Shown here piece by piece: positions 8,485-17,681 of a stretch of DNA of 43,788 bases. Below the pieces are notes generated by a model that had not been told where the DNA came from, did no database searches, and saw only the letters and a program-made list of their open reading frames with translations. The translations under genes were made by a program, and so were the position numbers. Each line of letters begins with the position of its first letter. Position 1 is the stretch's first letter. The stretch covers positions 1-43,788 of the forward strand of contig JBBISU010000021.1 in assembly GCA_037441225.1 (NCBI GenBank), in the 5' to 3' direction. This DNA comes from JBBFMJ01 sp037441225 (GTDB lineage Bacteria > Acidobacteriota > Thermoanaerobaculia > UBA2201).

Positions 8485-9707
8485 TGCTTCATAAATTTTA
8501 TTTAATTGTAATTTCAATTACTTTAATTGGCGTTGCAATTGGAAGGTTTCCAAAACTAAAAATGAACAGGGCAACCATCACACTTGCTGGTTCAACAATT
8601 CTTTTGGGCTTTGGTGCAATTACAACAGATATTGCTTTTAAACTAATTGATTTTAATACAATTGCTCTTCTTTTTTCTATGATGATTTTAAATGCAAATT
8701 TAAAAATTTCTGGATTCTTTTCCATTGTAAATAAATTTATATTAAAATATGCAAAGACACCAAAAAAATTATTGATTCTTATCATTATTTCTTCCGGTTC
8801 CTTATCTGCTATTTTTCTAAATGATACAATTGTTTTGATCTTAACCCCTTTAATTTTATATAGCTTAAAACAATTAAAGATAAATCCAATTCCTTTTGTT
8901 CTGGCTATTCCCTTGTCTTCAAATATTGGTTCAATGGCAACAATTACAGGAAATCCACAAAATATGATTATCGGAATTTCTTCAAAAATTCCTTATGCAA
9001 AATTTTTATTTTACTTGTTTTTTCCATCTTTTTTTGGTTTAATCTTAACTTATTTTCTGCTTTTATTTATTTTTAAGAAGGACTTTGAAAAGGAGAGGTT
9101 TGAAATCATTGAAATTCCAGAAGAAAGGATTTTTAAGCCATTGCTGGTAAAGACACTTATCTCTGTTTTAATTTTACTCATTGGTTTTTTTTCTGGTGCT
9201 AATGTCGTTATGACAGCTCTTTTTTCAATTTCAATCCTCTTAATTACAAGAAGAATAAAGCCAAACAGAGTTTTTTCTGAAATAGATTGGTCTTTGCTTG
9301 TATTTTTTTCCGGGCTTTTTATAATTACAGGAACTTTAAATGAGATTGGTTTTGTGGAAAAAGTTTGGGGTTTTTCAAAAGATTATTTTTTTAAAGGCAT
9401 TGGTTTTTTTTCTTTTTCAACTTTGATTATTTCAAATTTGATATCAAATGTGCCAGCAGTCCTTTTACTAAAACCATTTATACCCTTAATGCCTGAACCA
9501 TTTTTTAAATGGCTTCTCCTTGCAATGGCATCTACCCTTGCCGGCAATCTTACTTTGATTGGATCAGTTGCAAATTTGATAGTAGCAGAAGAAGCAAAAA
9601 AAGAGGGTTGTGAAATAACCTTTTGGACATATTTTAAAGCTGGATTTCCAATTACAATTTTTACTTTAATTTTTGGAATTGTATATTTTAAAATAATAGG
9701 AGGATAG
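8484..9707 (+). CDS. ArsB/CitM/SLC13-type anion permease
   Basis: Polytopic inner-membrane transporter of 407 residues with about ten hydrophobic helices. The segment FLNDTIVLILTPL and the SNIGSMATITGNPQNM motif (with a second, weaker GNLTLIGSVANLI repeat near the C-terminus) are typical of the ArsB/NhaD/DASS ion-transporter superfamily. The ATG at 8484 overlaps the upstream TAA as TAATG. A TTG at 8457 in the same frame would add nine residues but lacks a ribosome site, so I chose the ATG. Substrate (dicarboxylate, arsenite or Na+/H+) is undetermined. Confidence 0.85.
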   Translation: MLHKFYLIVISITLIGVAIGRFPKLKMNRATITLAGSTILLGFGAITTDIAFKLIDFNTIALLFSMMILNANLKISGFFSIVNKFILKYAKTPKKLLILIIISSGSLSAIFLNDTIVLILTPLILYSLKQLKINPIPFVLAIPLSSNIGSMATITGNPQNMIIGISSKIPYAKFLFYLFFPSFFGLILTYFLLLFIFKKDFEKERFEIIEIPEERIFKPLLVKTLISVLILLIGFFSGANVVMTALFSISILLITRRIKPNRVFSEIDWSLLVFFSGLFIITGTLNEIGFVEKVWGFSKDYFFKGIGFFSFSTLIISNLISNVPAVLLLKPFIPLMPEPFFKWLLLAMASTLAGNLTLIGSVANLIVAEEAKKEGCEITFWTYFKAGFPITIFTLIFGIVYFKIIGG

Positions 9708-9709
9708 AA

Positions 9710-10246
9710 ATGCATTTTATAAAAAAATTTTTAATTTTTTTTATTATTTCTACAAAATCTTTTTTACTTTTTGGATCTGATTTTCAAGAAAAAGAAGGGT
9801 TTTTGCTCCAAAATAAAAAGGCAGGCAAATTGTTGATTGGGATGTCTATTGATGAATTATATAAAAATTATCCAAAAAATTTAACAAAGATTGTAGATCT
9901 TTTCAAGGAAGGTTTTTTTTCACCTGCAATAGAAATTTATCTAAATGAAAAGGATGGAAAGCCATCTATGATAGCAGAAATTGGATTTTTTGATGGTTTT
10001 AAAGTAGAAGGAATATCAGTTTATGATAAGAGATTTAAGAGAGAAAGAGGGATTGGGGTTGGTTCAAATTTAAAGGATCTTAAAAAGCTTTATAAAGTTG
10101 AGAGATTTTGGTTTGAAGAAAACAATTTTTTTGTTACTGTTAAAGAACTTGAAATGTCTTTTGTTTTCAAAATGGAAAAAATTCCTGATGAATTTTTTGA
10201 TAAAAAGTATATAAATTTATTTCCTAATTTTTTGGAAATAATTTAA
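9710..10246 (+). CDS. Small exported protein of unknown function
   Basis: I do not recognise a family. The 178-residue product starts with a basic n-region and hydrophobic core (about 4-22), a probable signal peptide ending near FGS. The mature part contains alternating charged and aromatic segments, including LLIGMSIDELYKNYP and GIGVGSNLKDLKKLY. This double 'G..IG.s..dLkklY' pattern is seen in several small periplasmic folds. GGAGG lies 8 nt before the ATG, and the start is only 2 nt after the permease stop, so it is cotranscribed and may be a periplasmic partner of the transporters. That role is inference. Confidence 0.65.
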   Translation: MHFIKKFLIFFIISTKSFLLFGSDFQEKEGFLLQNKKAGKLLIGMSIDELYKNYPKNLTKIVDLFKEGFFSPAIEIYLNEKDGKPSMIAEIGFFDGFKVEGISVYDKRFKRERGIGVGSNLKDLKKLYKVERFWFEENNFFVTVKELEMSFVFKMEKIPDEFFDKKYINLFPNFLEII

Positions 10247-10282
10247 GATTTTAATATATTAGAAAATAATTAAAATAAGTTG

Positions 10283-10288
10283 TATAAT
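10283..10288 (+). promoter_or_regulatory. -10 box upstream of the M16 protease gene
   Basis: TATAAT stands 20 nt before the ATG at 10309, followed by an AGGAGG ribosome site 4 nt from the start. A poor TTAGAA at 10259 is the best -35 (18-bp spacer). Confidence 0.5.
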
Positions 10289-10308
10289 ATAATTTTATAG
10301 GAGGAAAA

Positions 10309-13011
10309 ATGAAGGATTTTTTATTTGTTCTTTTTATTCCAGTTTTTGCTTTATCTATTAGCTTGCCAAAGCTTAGGATTGAAACATATACTCTGCCAAA
10401 TGGCTTAAAAGTCATTTTGTATGAAGATCACACTGTTCCAATTGTCACAGTAAATGTAAATTATCAGGTTGGTTCAAAAAATGAGGAAGTTGGAAAAACA
10501 GGTTATGCCCATTTGTTTGAGCATATTATGTTTCAGGGCTCAAAGCATTTTAACGATGATTTTTTTAAGGCATTGCAGGATATAGGTGGAGAAGTAAATG
10601 GAGCAACAAACCAGGACAGGACAAGGTATTATGAAAATGTCCCTTCTTCTTTCCTGGAAAGGGCTTTATGGCTTGAAGCAGATAGGATGGGTTTTCTTTT
10701 GCCTGCCTTGACAGAAGAACGCCTAAAAAATCAAATTGATGTTGTAAGGAATGAAAGAAGGCAAAATTATGACGATGCACCTTATGGTCTTGTCTATGAG
10801 GAAATTTTAAAGATGCTTTACCCCCAAGACCATCCTTATTCCTGGCCTACAATTGGCTACCATAAAGATCTGGAAAAGGCAAAACTTGAAGATATGGTTG
10901 AATTTTTCAAAAAATATTATAATCCTTCAAATAGTTCTTTATGTATTGGAGGTGACTTTAATAAGGAAGAAGCATTAAAATTGGCAGAAAAGTATTTTGG
11001 TTCAATACCAGCAGGTAGACCTTTAAGTTTTATTAAGAAGTGGATGCCAGAGTTTACTTCTGTTAAGAGGAAAATATTAAAAGATAAGGTACAACTGCCA
11101 AGGATTTATATTGTCTTTCCAACAGTTCCAATTTATGATGAATATGATGCAGAAATGGATATATTTGCAAAAATTTTTGGTGAAGGAATTTCTTCCCCTC
11201 TTTATCAAAGGATTGTAAAAGAAAAAGGATTGGGGACAGAAGTTTATGCTTACCACAATTCTGGTGAACTTTCTGGTTATTTTCAAATAGTAGTTACATT
11301 AAAAGAAAAGGAAAAAATTGAAGAAGCAGAAAAGGAAGTTTTAAAGACCTTAAAGGATGTTCTTCAAAAGCCCCTTGATAAGGACTTGTTTTTAGCAGCA
11401 CAAAAAATGTATGCAAAAGAGTTTATTGATTCAATGAAGAGGATTGGGGGATTTGGTGGGATTTGTGATCGCTTAAATGCATATTATCACTATTTAGGAG
11501 AGCCAGATAAGTTTCAATGGGACTTAGATAGATATTTAAATGCAACACCTGAAAGCACCCAAAAGGCAGCAAAAAAATTATTGGAAAAGCCCTATGGAAT
11601 TTTAATAGTTGAACCAATGGGTGAATTAAAAACAATGGAAGAAAAAGTTGAGAGGACAAAGATGCCAGAAGGGAAAAAAGAAATTGAATTTTCTTTTAAA
11701 GATTTAGAAAATTTTAAACTTTCAAATGGTATAAATGTTTATTATTATAATTATGATAAGATACCTGAAAGTATTTTATTTTTAAGTTTTTCTGCTGGCT
11801 CTGTTTATGATGATGGTTTTGATGGAATTTCAAATCTTTTATCCCAGATGCTTTTAAGAGGAAGCAAAGAAAGAAGTGGTGAGGAAATTGAAAAAGAGTT
11901 AAAAAAATTGGGAGCAGAAGTAGATTCTTATTCAACTTCTGATAATTTAAATATAAAACTTTCAATTTTACAAGAAAATTTTGATGAAGGGTTGAAAATC
12001 TTAAAAGAAATAATTGAAAGCCCTTCTTTTAAAATTGAAGAATTGGAAAATTTAAAAAATGAAGTAGTTGCAAAGATAGTAAGGCAAAAAGATTCCCTCC
12101 CTGCAATTGCAACCTTTGGAATTTTAAAAAATCTTTATAAAGAGCACCCTTATAACCACCATTATCTTGGGGAAACTGAAAAAATTAAAAACTTAAAGAT
12201 AGAAGATATTAAAAAATTTTATGAAAGTTTTATAAATCCTGCCTTATTAAATTTAATTTATATTGGACCTTTGAAAAAAGATGGGTTGAAAGCTAAATTA
12301 GAAATCTTTGAAAAATGGAGGAAAGGATTACCTACATTTAAATTGACCCCCAAGCCAGAAAATTTAAAGGAAATGGAAACCATTTTTGTTAATAAACCAA
12401 AATCAGCACAGAGCTATATAACACTGTCTTTCCTTTCTCCTTCTCCACAGGATCCTGATTATCCTGCTTTCCAAATTGGGAACCATTTATTAGGTGGTTA
12501 TTTTTTAAGTCGCCTAAATATGAAATTAAGGGAAGAAAAGGGTTTTACTTATGGAGCAAGGAGTTCCATTTTACCCTTAAAATTTGGAGGATACTGGAAT
12601 TTTAGGGTTCCTGTTGATTCAAAATTTACAAAGGATTCTTTAATAGAAATTTTTAATGAGATTAAAGCAATTTATAGCGAAAAACCTATAAAAGAAGAAG
12701 AATTTGAAAAGGCAAAAAATAATTTAATAATGGGAATCCCTGCACGCTTTGAAAGCCCAGATAATTTACTTACAATTATAGAGACAATTGCAAATTTTGG
12801 TCTTCCGCTTGATTATTTAAACAAATATCCAGAAAAATTAAAAGATGTAAAGGTTGAAGAGGTTCAAAAAGTTATAGATAAATATTTTAAGGAAGGAAAA
12901 TTTCTACTTTTAATTGTAGGGGATAAGGAAAAGGTATTTGAAGAATTGAAAGAATTTAATTTTCAAAAAATAAAGTTTTGTGATTCCTTTGGAAATCCTG
13001 TTAAAGATTGA
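10309..13011 (+). CDS. Exported M16-family zinc metalloprotease (two fused M16 halves)
   Basis: Pitrilysin/insulinase-family peptidase of 900 residues, about twice the size of a single M16 subunit. A hydrophobic signal segment (about 1-18) targets the periplasm. The N-terminal half carries the inverted zinc motif HLFEH (68-72) and the downstream Glu149 in NERRQ, so it should be catalytically active. The second half, from about residue 470, begins with a similar beta-strand pattern (FKLSNGINVYYY) but lacks HxxEH. It retains the aromatic/Arg substrate-binding region near REEKGFTYGARS. Family role: degradation of peptides, possibly misfolded or signal peptides. The 3' end overlaps queG by 32 nt. 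Confidence 0.93.
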   Translation: MKDFLFVLFIPVFALSISLPKLRIETYTLPNGLKVILYEDHTVPIVTVNVNYQVGSKNEEVGKTGYAHLFEHIMFQGSKHFNDDFFKALQDIGGEVNGATNQDRTRYYENVPSSFLERALWLEADRMGFLLPALTEERLKNQIDVVRNERRQNYDDAPYGLVYEEILKMLYPQDHPYSWPTIGYHKDLEKAKLEDMVEFFKKYYNPSNSSLCIGGDFNKEEALKLAEKYFGSIPAGRPLSFIKKWMPEFTSVKRKILKDKVQLPRIYIVFPTVPIYDEYDAEMDIFAKIFGEGISSPLYQRIVKEKGLGTEVYAYHNSGELSGYFQIVVTLKEKEKIEEAEKEVLKTLKDVLQKPLDKDLFLAAQKMYAKEFIDSMKRIGGFGGICDRLNAYYHYLGEPDKFQWDLDRYLNATPESTQKAAKKLLEKPYGILIVEPMGELKTMEEKVERTKMPEGKKEIEFSFKDLENFKLSNGINVYYYNYDKIPESILFLSFSAGSVYDDGFDGISNLLSQMLLRGSKERSGEEIEKELKKLGAEVDSYSTSDNLNIKLSILQENFDEGLKILKEIIESPSFKIEELENLKNEVVAKIVRQKDSLPAIATFGILKNLYKEHPYNHHYLGETEKIKNLKIEDIKKFYESFINPALLNLIYIGPLKKDGLKAKLEIFEKWRKGLPTFKLTPKPENLKEMETIFVNKPKSAQSYITLSFLSPSPQDPDYPAFQIGNHLLGGYFLSRLNMKLREEKGFTYGARSSILPLKFGGYWNFRVPVDSKFTKDSLIEIFNEIKAIYSEKPIKEEEFEKAKNNLIMGIPARFESPDNLLTIIETIANFGLPLDYLNKYPEKLKDVKVEEVQKVIDKYFKEGKFLLLIVGDKEKVFEELKEFNFQKIKFCDSFGNPVKD

Positions 13012-14014
13012 AAAGCTTTCAAAAGATTCAGGAATTCCTTTTTTTGCTGTTGTAAAACCAAAACCAGTTCCTTTAATTGAAAAATATGAGAATATTATAA
13101 AGAAAATAAATTTAGGTGATTTGAATTATTTAAAAAAAATTGAAGAAAGAAAAAATCCAGAAAAACTCCTGGAAGGATTAAAATCAATCATTATTTTTTT
13201 GTTTCCTTATAATTTCAAAAAAGAAAAAGCATTAAATTTAAAAAAATATAAAATTGCTCAATATTCTTATGGAGGGGACTATCATAGGAAAATTAAAGAA
13301 AAACTAAAAATAATTGCAAAAGAGTTAGGGGGAAAAAGCAAAATAGTTTGTGATACAAGCCCTTTCTTAGAAAAGCCCTTTGGCTTTAAAGGAGGGCTTG
13401 GTTTTATGGGAAAAAATACCCTTTTGATAAATAAAATTTATGGCAGTGCTTTTAACTTAGGTTTTATTTTGACAGATGTGAAAATTGCTGAAAAAATATT
13501 AAAATTTAATGGTAGTTGTGGAAGTTGCAAAAGATGTATTGAAGTTTGTCCCACTGGAGCAATTGAGAAGCCCTACTTTTTAAATCCTTTAAAATGCATT
13601 TCTTACCTTACAATGGAGGCAAAAAAAGGACCTGATGAGCCAAAAGAAAGGTGGGGATATATTTATGGTTGTGATCTATGTCAAGCAGTTTGTCCTTATA
13701 ATGAAGATTTAAGGGAAATTAAAAAAGATGAAAATTTTTCTCTTGAAAGGATTTCAAAGGAAAGGTTGGAAGAAAATAAAAAAATTGTTGAAAGAGAAAA
13801 AATTGATTTTTATATAAAAAAAGAAGAAAATTTTTTTCCATTAAATCCTTCTGTAAAGTTAAATTTAAAGAAAATTTTAAATAAAGGAAGATATTTTTTT
13901 AATGGTGAAGATTTTGAAAATCTGGAAAAAGATTTAAACTTAAAATTGAAAAATATTTTCTTTGCTTTAAATATAGTTGAAAAGGACAAAGCTTTTGAAA
14001 TTGTGTTAAAATAA
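12980..14014 (+). CDS. queG: Epoxyqueuosine reductase QueG
   Basis: Cobalamin-dependent iron-sulfur enzyme that performs the last step of queuosine tRNA modification (epoxyqueuosine to queuosine). The DUF1730-type N-terminal half includes DTSPFLEKP with the likely proton-donor Asp125, and GLGFMGKNTLLI. Two 4Fe-4S clusters follow: CGSCKRCIEVCP (Cys180/183/186/190) and CDLCQAVCP (Cys231/234/238, with Cys206). At 344 residues it is shorter than E. coli QueG; the HEAT-like tail appears reduced. The GTG start lies inside the M16 gene (32-nt overlap) without a strong ribosome site; a later start is possible. tgt for the same pathway is at 25318. Confidence 0.92.
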   Translation: MIPLEILLKIEKLSKDSGIPFFAVVKPKPVPLIEKYENIIKKINLGDLNYLKKIEERKNPEKLLEGLKSIIIFLFPYNFKKEKALNLKKYKIAQYSYGGDYHRKIKEKLKIIAKELGGKSKIVCDTSPFLEKPFGFKGGLGFMGKNTLLINKIYGSAFNLGFILTDVKIAEKILKFNGSCGSCKRCIEVCPTGAIEKPYFLNPLKCISYLTMEAKKGPDEPKERWGYIYGCDLCQAVCPYNEDLREIKKDENFSLERISKERLEENKKIVEREKIDFYIKKEENFFPLNPSVKLNLKKILNKGRYFFNGEDFENLEKDLNLKLKNIFFALNIVEKDKAFEIVLK

Positions 14015-14030
14015 GTTCTTAGGAGGTCTT

Positions 14031-14648
14031 ATGAATATAATAATAATTATTTTTGCTGTAATTATAGTTTTTTTTGTTATTTTTACTTTAATAAAGTCCT
14101 TCAAGGCAAAGGGAAGGGTGGAAAGAGAATTTAAAGATAAAGGAATTGATTTTTTAATTTCTTCTATAAAAAGTGGAGATTTTAACATTAAAGAACAGGC
14201 AATTGTAAAATTAGGTGAAATAAAAGACCCAAGGTCAACGGATGCTCTTATTGATTTCATAAATTCCCCAGAAGTTAAAGAAGAAGAAGATGCCTATTTT
14301 CTTTCTTTAGCTTTGAACTCATTGGCAAATATAGGTGATGAAAAGGCAAAGAAATTTTTTGTCTCTTCTTTAAGAGATAATAAATTGGGTTACAGAGCTC
14401 TCATTGCTATGTCATTAGGCGTACTGGCTCAAAAGAAAATTAAAGTTTTTGAAGCAATTGAGCCACTTATTTTGCTTCTCAAAGATTTGGTAGAAGCAAG
14501 GGAAGGCAAAAATCCAGAGTTTTACAAGGACTATTTAGATTGGACTAAAGAAGCACTAAGAAGTATAACTGATCAAAATTTTGGAATTGATGTGGAAAAA
14601 TGGGAAAAGTGGTATAGAGAAAATAAAGAAATTTATTTAGTTCATTAA
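14031..14648 (+). CDS. Membrane-anchored HEAT-repeat protein
   Basis: A 205-residue protein with an N-terminal membrane helix (about 3-21) and then alpha-helical HEAT-like repeats. Helix pairs such as IKEQAIVKLGEIKDPRSTDALIDFI and SLALNSLANIGDEKAKKFFVSSL show the conserved Asp/Pro turn. Such repeats act as protein-binding scaffolds; the partner is unknown. The ATG is preceded by AGGAGG at 5 nt spacing and follows queG by 16 nt, so it is likely cotranscribed with it. Confidence 0.75.
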   Translation: MNIIIIIFAVIIVFFVIFTLIKSFKAKGRVEREFKDKGIDFLISSIKSGDFNIKEQAIVKLGEIKDPRSTDALIDFINSPEVKEEEDAYFLSLALNSLANIGDEKAKKFFVSSLRDNKLGYRALIAMSLGVLAQKKIKVFEAIEPLILLLKDLVEAREGKNPEFYKDYLDWTKEALRSITDQNFGIDVEKWEKWYRENKEIYLVH

Positions 14649-14653
14649 AATGT

Positions 14654-14659
14654 TATAAT
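14654..14659 (+). promoter_or_regulatory. -10 box of the OsmC gene (leaderless)
   Basis: TATAAT ends 6 nt before the ATG at 14666, in the 17-nt gap behind the HEAT gene. There is no Shine-Dalgarno, so a leaderless transcript is predicted. Confidence 0.5.
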
Positions 14660-14665
14660 TAAAAT

Positions 14666-15076
14666 ATGAAAGCAAAAGTTATTTGGGTTAATAAAAGACA
14701 GTTTGTTGGCATATCGCCCTCTGGCCATGGGATTGTTATTGATTCCCCAGAAGAATCAAATAATGGTGCTTCACCAATGGAACTTGTTTTAATTGCCTTG
14801 GCTGGCTGTACTGGGATGGATGTTATATCAATACTGGAAAAAATGAAAAAAAAGATTGAAAGTTTTGAGGTGACCTGTGAAGGTGAAAGGGCAGATAAGT
14901 ATCCAAAGGTTTATGAAAAAATTAAAGTTCATTATATTATAAAAGGGCAAGAGATTGATAAGGACTCTGTTGAAAGAGCAATAAATCTTTCAAAGGAAAA
15001 ATATTGTTCTGTTTCTGCAATGTTATCGAATTCAGTAGAGATTGATTTTGATTACGAGATTTTGAATGAATTTTAG
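14666..15076 (+). CDS. OsmC/Ohr-family protein
   Basis: A 136-residue cytoplasmic OsmC-like protein. Family members are homodimeric peroxidases that reduce organic hydroperoxides with two Cys residues. Both are present: one in ALAGCTGMDV (about residue 49) and one in KEKYCSVSAML (about 113). The opening strand pattern and SNNGASPMELVLIALAGC match the YhfA/OsmC branch rather than Ohr. No ribosome site precedes the ATG; a TATAAT lies 6 nt upstream. It may protect against oxidative damage, but YhfA-type members have no firmly assigned substrate. Confidence 0.88.
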   Translation: MKAKVIWVNKRQFVGISPSGHGIVIDSPEESNNGASPMELVLIALAGCTGMDVISILEKMKKKIESFEVTCEGERADKYPKVYEKIKVHYIIKGQEIDKDSVERAINLSKEKYCSVSAMLSNSVEIDFDYEILNEF

Positions 15077-15151
15077 TAAAATAAAATTGTGAATTTGTTG
15101 TGGGACTTTAAAATTGTTTCTTTGATATTCAATAACAATAAATTTCTTTGA

Positions 15152-15173
15152 AAAATTTTTAATTAAAAATTTT
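15152..15173. repeat. 22-bp perfect AT-only palindrome
   Basis: AAAATTTTTAA followed by its exact reverse complement, lying between the OsmC gene and the promoter at 15201. It could be a weak bidirectional transcription stop or an operator, but in AT-rich DNA a chance origin is plausible. Confidence 0.4.
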
Positions 15174-15200
15174 ACATAATTTAAATTAAAATCGTAAAAA

Positions 15201-15229
15201 TTGAAAGAGAGATTGTTATATGGTAAAAT
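15201..15229 (+). promoter_or_regulatory. Promoter of the exported TPR protein gene
   Basis: TTGAAA (15201-15206), a 17-bp spacer and TAAAAT (15224-15229). The TTG that opens the longest reading frame at 15201 is this -35 box, which supports the downstream ATG at 15255 as the true start. Confidence 0.7.
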
Positions 15230-15254
15230 TAAAAAAAATGATTTTGGGGGAAAT

Positions 15255-16178
15255 ATGAAATTTATTAAATTTTTTTTGGTTTTAATTATTTTTTCAAATT
15301 TTGGATTCTCTCAGGCACTTTCGAGGGTATGGGGTTATGTTTTAGATTCTTCTGGAAAACCAATTGAGGGTGTGCAGGTTATTGTAACTTGCCCTGAAAT
15401 TGGGGATTACAAAAAAGAAACTACTACAAATAAGAAGGGTATATATGAAATTTCTGTAACTGATGGTACAAAGGTTTATACATTTTTATTGAAAAAAGAT
15501 GGTTATCTTGAATTTAAGGAAAATGTAAAACCAAAAATTATGACTTCAATTCAAAAAGATTTTACATTAAAAACAAAGGAAGAGATTGAAAAGGAGTTAT
15601 ATAAGAAAGAATTAGAAGAAAACCCTCACATTGCAGAATTTGAAGAAGGAAGGAAATTTTTGGAAAAAAAGGATTACGAAAAAGCAAGGTTGCATATGGA
15701 AAAGGCATTATCAATAAAACCAGATTATTATAAGGCTATGGTTATTTTAGCAGCAATTGATGAGCAAGAAGGGAAATTGGATAAGGCAATTGAAAAGGCA
15801 GAGAAAGCCCTTGTATCAAATGAAGATGCTCCAATGGCTTTAAAAGTTTTAATTTCTGCTTATACAAAAAAGGGGAATAAAGAAAAAGTAGCAGAGTATC
15901 AAAGGAAACTTACAGAATTGGAACCAGAGTCCCCAGAAGCATTATTCAATAAAGCAGCTGAATTATTAAATGCAAAAAATGATAAAGATGCAAAGCCCCT
16001 TCTTGAAAAAATAATTTCCTTAAAACCAGATTTTGCAAGTGCTTACTATGAACTTGGTTTTATTTACATAAGGGAAGGGAATATGGAAAAAGCAAAGGAA
16101 ACCTTAAATGAGTTTTTAAAATTAGAACCACAGGGCTCAAGGGCAGATATTGTTAAAGAGACATTAAAGTGGCTATAA
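15255..16178 (+). CDS. Exported protein with carboxypeptidase-regulatory-like and TPR domains
   Basis: The 307-residue product has a signal peptide (about 1-20, cleaved near SQA), then a beta-sandwich resembling CarboxypepD_reg (about 25-110: RVWGYVLDSSGKPIEGVQVIV, TNKKGIYEIS). TPR helices fill the rest (about 130-300), including ARLHMEKALSIKPDYYKAMVIL and ASAYYELGFIYIREGNMEKA. It probably acts as a periplasmic or surface binding scaffold. The in-frame TTG at 15201 is rejected because it coincides with the -35 element; GGGGG precedes the chosen ATG. It overlaps the M24 peptidase gene by 10 nt. Confidence 0.85.
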   Translation: MKFIKFFLVLIIFSNFGFSQALSRVWGYVLDSSGKPIEGVQVIVTCPEIGDYKKETTTNKKGIYEISVTDGTKVYTFLLKKDGYLEFKENVKPKIMTSIQKDFTLKTKEEIEKELYKKELEENPHIAEFEEGRKFLEKKDYEKARLHMEKALSIKPDYYKAMVILAAIDEQEGKLDKAIEKAEKALVSNEDAPMALKVLISAYTKKGNKEKVAEYQRKLTELEPESPEALFNKAAELLNAKNDKDAKPLLEKIISLKPDFASAYYELGFIYIREGNMEKAKETLNEFLKLEPQGSRADIVKETLKWL

Positions 16179-17428
16179 ACTTTTTTAAAAGAAAGGAAAA
16201 AGTATTAAAAAGTTTAAGGGAAGGTGTTTTATTTTTATTTGGAAGACCTTCTTTTTTAAGTATTGGTGGAAGTGAAAAATTTTATCAGGAAAGGAAATTT
16301 TATTATCTAACTGGCTTTAATGAACCAGATAGTGCCTTAATTGTAAAAGCAAACTCAAAAAATCCCTACATATTTTTTTGCCTTCCAAAAAACGAAGAAG
16401 AAGAAAAGTGGACAGGGAAAAGGTTAGGAATCCAGGGGGCTTTAGAGGTTCTGCCTGTAGATGAAGCATATCCAATTTACCAATGGCAGGAAAAATTGTA
16501 TGAAAGTTTAATTGGTGAAAAAACATTTTATTACCAGTGGGGTTTATTTCCTGATCTGGATTTTAAGGTTTTGCAGGTTTTACAAAAATTAAAAAAAGAA
16601 CAAAGAGCAGATAAAATTCCAAAAAAAATAATTGATTCTGGTGAAGTTATAAATCCTTTAAGGTTAATTAAAGAAAAAGAAGAAATTGAGAAGATTAAAA
16701 AGGCAATTGAGATAACCAAGATTGCTTATGAAAATGTCTTTGAATATTCTAAGGGTGCAAAATTTGAATATGAAATTGAAGCACTTTTAAAGTATCATTA
16801 TATAAAGAATGGAGCAGAAGGGGAGTCCTTTCCATCAATTGTTGCCTCTGGGAAAAATGCAACATATTTGCATTATAATAAAAATAATTCTGAGATAAAA
16901 GAGGATGAATTTTTGCTAATAGATAGTGGTTGTTTATATGATGGATATGCCTCTGATGTGACGAGAACCTTTATTCCAGATGGAAGAGCAAATTTGAAAC
17001 AAAAAGAGATTTATCTTGCAGTTGAGGAAGTACAAAAAGAGATGATAAAAATTTCAAAACCTGGAATTTCTTTGTGTGAATTAAATCAGATTTGTCAAAA
17101 TAAGATTGCATTGAAATTAATAGAGTTGAAGATTTTAAAAAAATCAATAGATGAAGTTTTACAAAAAAATCTGCATAAAATTTATTTCCCCCATCGTTTA
17201 GGTCACTGGCTTGGTTTGGATGTCCATGATGCTGATTCTTATGGTATGGAAGACCATAATATAAAGTTAAAAGAAGGGATGGTTTTAACAATTGAACCAG
17301 GTATATATATTCCAGAAGATGATAAATCAAAATTTAAGGGTATTGGAGTACGGCTTGAAGAAGATATCTTAATAAAAAAAGAGGGTCCGGAAATACTTTC
17401 AAAAGATATTCCTTTTTATTTTCAATAA
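16169..17428 (+). CDS. M24B aminopeptidase P (Xaa-Pro aminopeptidase)
   Basis: Removes N-terminal residues preceding proline, using a dinuclear metal centre. The 419 residues comprise an AMP_N-type N-domain (about 10-140, with FYYLTGFNEPDSALI) and a pita-bread catalytic domain (about 170-419). The metal ligands are visible: Asp in LLIDSGC, Asp in YASDVTRTF, His in RLGHWLGLDVHD, Glu in TIEPGIYI and Glu in RLEEDILI. The GTG start overlaps the upstream stop by 10 nt, implying coupling. No signal peptide, so cytoplasmic. Confidence 0.92.
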   Translation: MAINFFKRKEKVLKSLREGVLFLFGRPSFLSIGGSEKFYQERKFYYLTGFNEPDSALIVKANSKNPYIFFCLPKNEEEEKWTGKRLGIQGALEVLPVDEAYPIYQWQEKLYESLIGEKTFYYQWGLFPDLDFKVLQVLQKLKKEQRADKIPKKIIDSGEVINPLRLIKEKEEIEKIKKAIEITKIAYENVFEYSKGAKFEYEIEALLKYHYIKNGAEGESFPSIVASGKNATYLHYNKNNSEIKEDEFLLIDSGCLYDGYASDVTRTFIPDGRANLKQKEIYLAVEEVQKEMIKISKPGISLCELNQICQNKIALKLIELKILKKSIDEVLQKNLHKIYFPHRLGHWLGLDVHDADSYGMEDHNIKLKEGMVLTIEPGIYIPEDDKSKFKGIGVRLEEDILIKKEGPEILSKDIPFYFQ

Positions 17429-17450
17429 CTTTTATTTCTAAAATAAAAGT
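17428..17450 (+). terminator. AT-rich hairpin after the M24 gene
   Basis: A 10-bp perfect stem, ACTTTTATTT and AAATAAAAGT, with a 3-nt loop begins at the last base of the stop codon. It is followed by an A-run and then T-rich sequence, so it is not a textbook intrinsic terminator, yet it is the only clear hairpin directly at an operon end in this window. Confidence 0.4.
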
Positions 17451-17681
17451 AAAAAAATTTATTTTTTCTGTATTTATTTAAAAATAAACTATATTAAAGC
17501 TTCATTATTTTTAATAATTTGTTATTAAATCAGATTAATTGATTAAATTTTAAAAATTATAGTTTTTAATTTTGATGTTTTAAATATTAAAAGTTGAATG
17601 AGAATAACTATAATAGAAGGAAATTTTATGAAACTATCCTTTTCTATTGATTTTTTGTTAAAAATATTTTAAAATCTTATT
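17429..17681. other. AT-rich spacer before the PEGA-kinase gene
   Basis: The 253-bp spacer holds the hairpin above, a TATAAT at 17609-17614, a tiny 14-codon ORF at 17628-17672 with an AGAAGGAAA ribosome-like site, and the kinase promoter (17647-17675) lying within that small ORF. The small ORF is probably chance. Confidence 0.5.
17647..17675 (+). promoter_or_regulatory. Promoter of the PEGA-kinase gene (leaderless)
   Basis: TTGATT (17647-17652), a 17-bp spacer and TAAAAT (17670-17675) end 6 nt before the GTG at 17682. No Shine-Dalgarno exists. This is one of the clearest leaderless arrangements here. Confidence 0.65.

Noticed and set aside
15201..15254. Longer TTG start for the exported TPR protein at 15201
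   Set aside because: The TTG is the first three bases of a TTGAAA -35 box with a 17-bp spacer to TAAAAT; the ATG at 15255 has GGGGG upstream and directly begins a signal peptide.
16971..17330. 119-codon minus-strand ORF within the M24 peptidase gene
   Set aside because: Antisense shadow of a gene with intact catalytic motifs; no start signals.
17628..17672. 14-codon ORF before the PEGA-kinase
   Set aside because: It has a ribosome-like site but overlaps the kinase promoter and has no recognisable product; probably chance.
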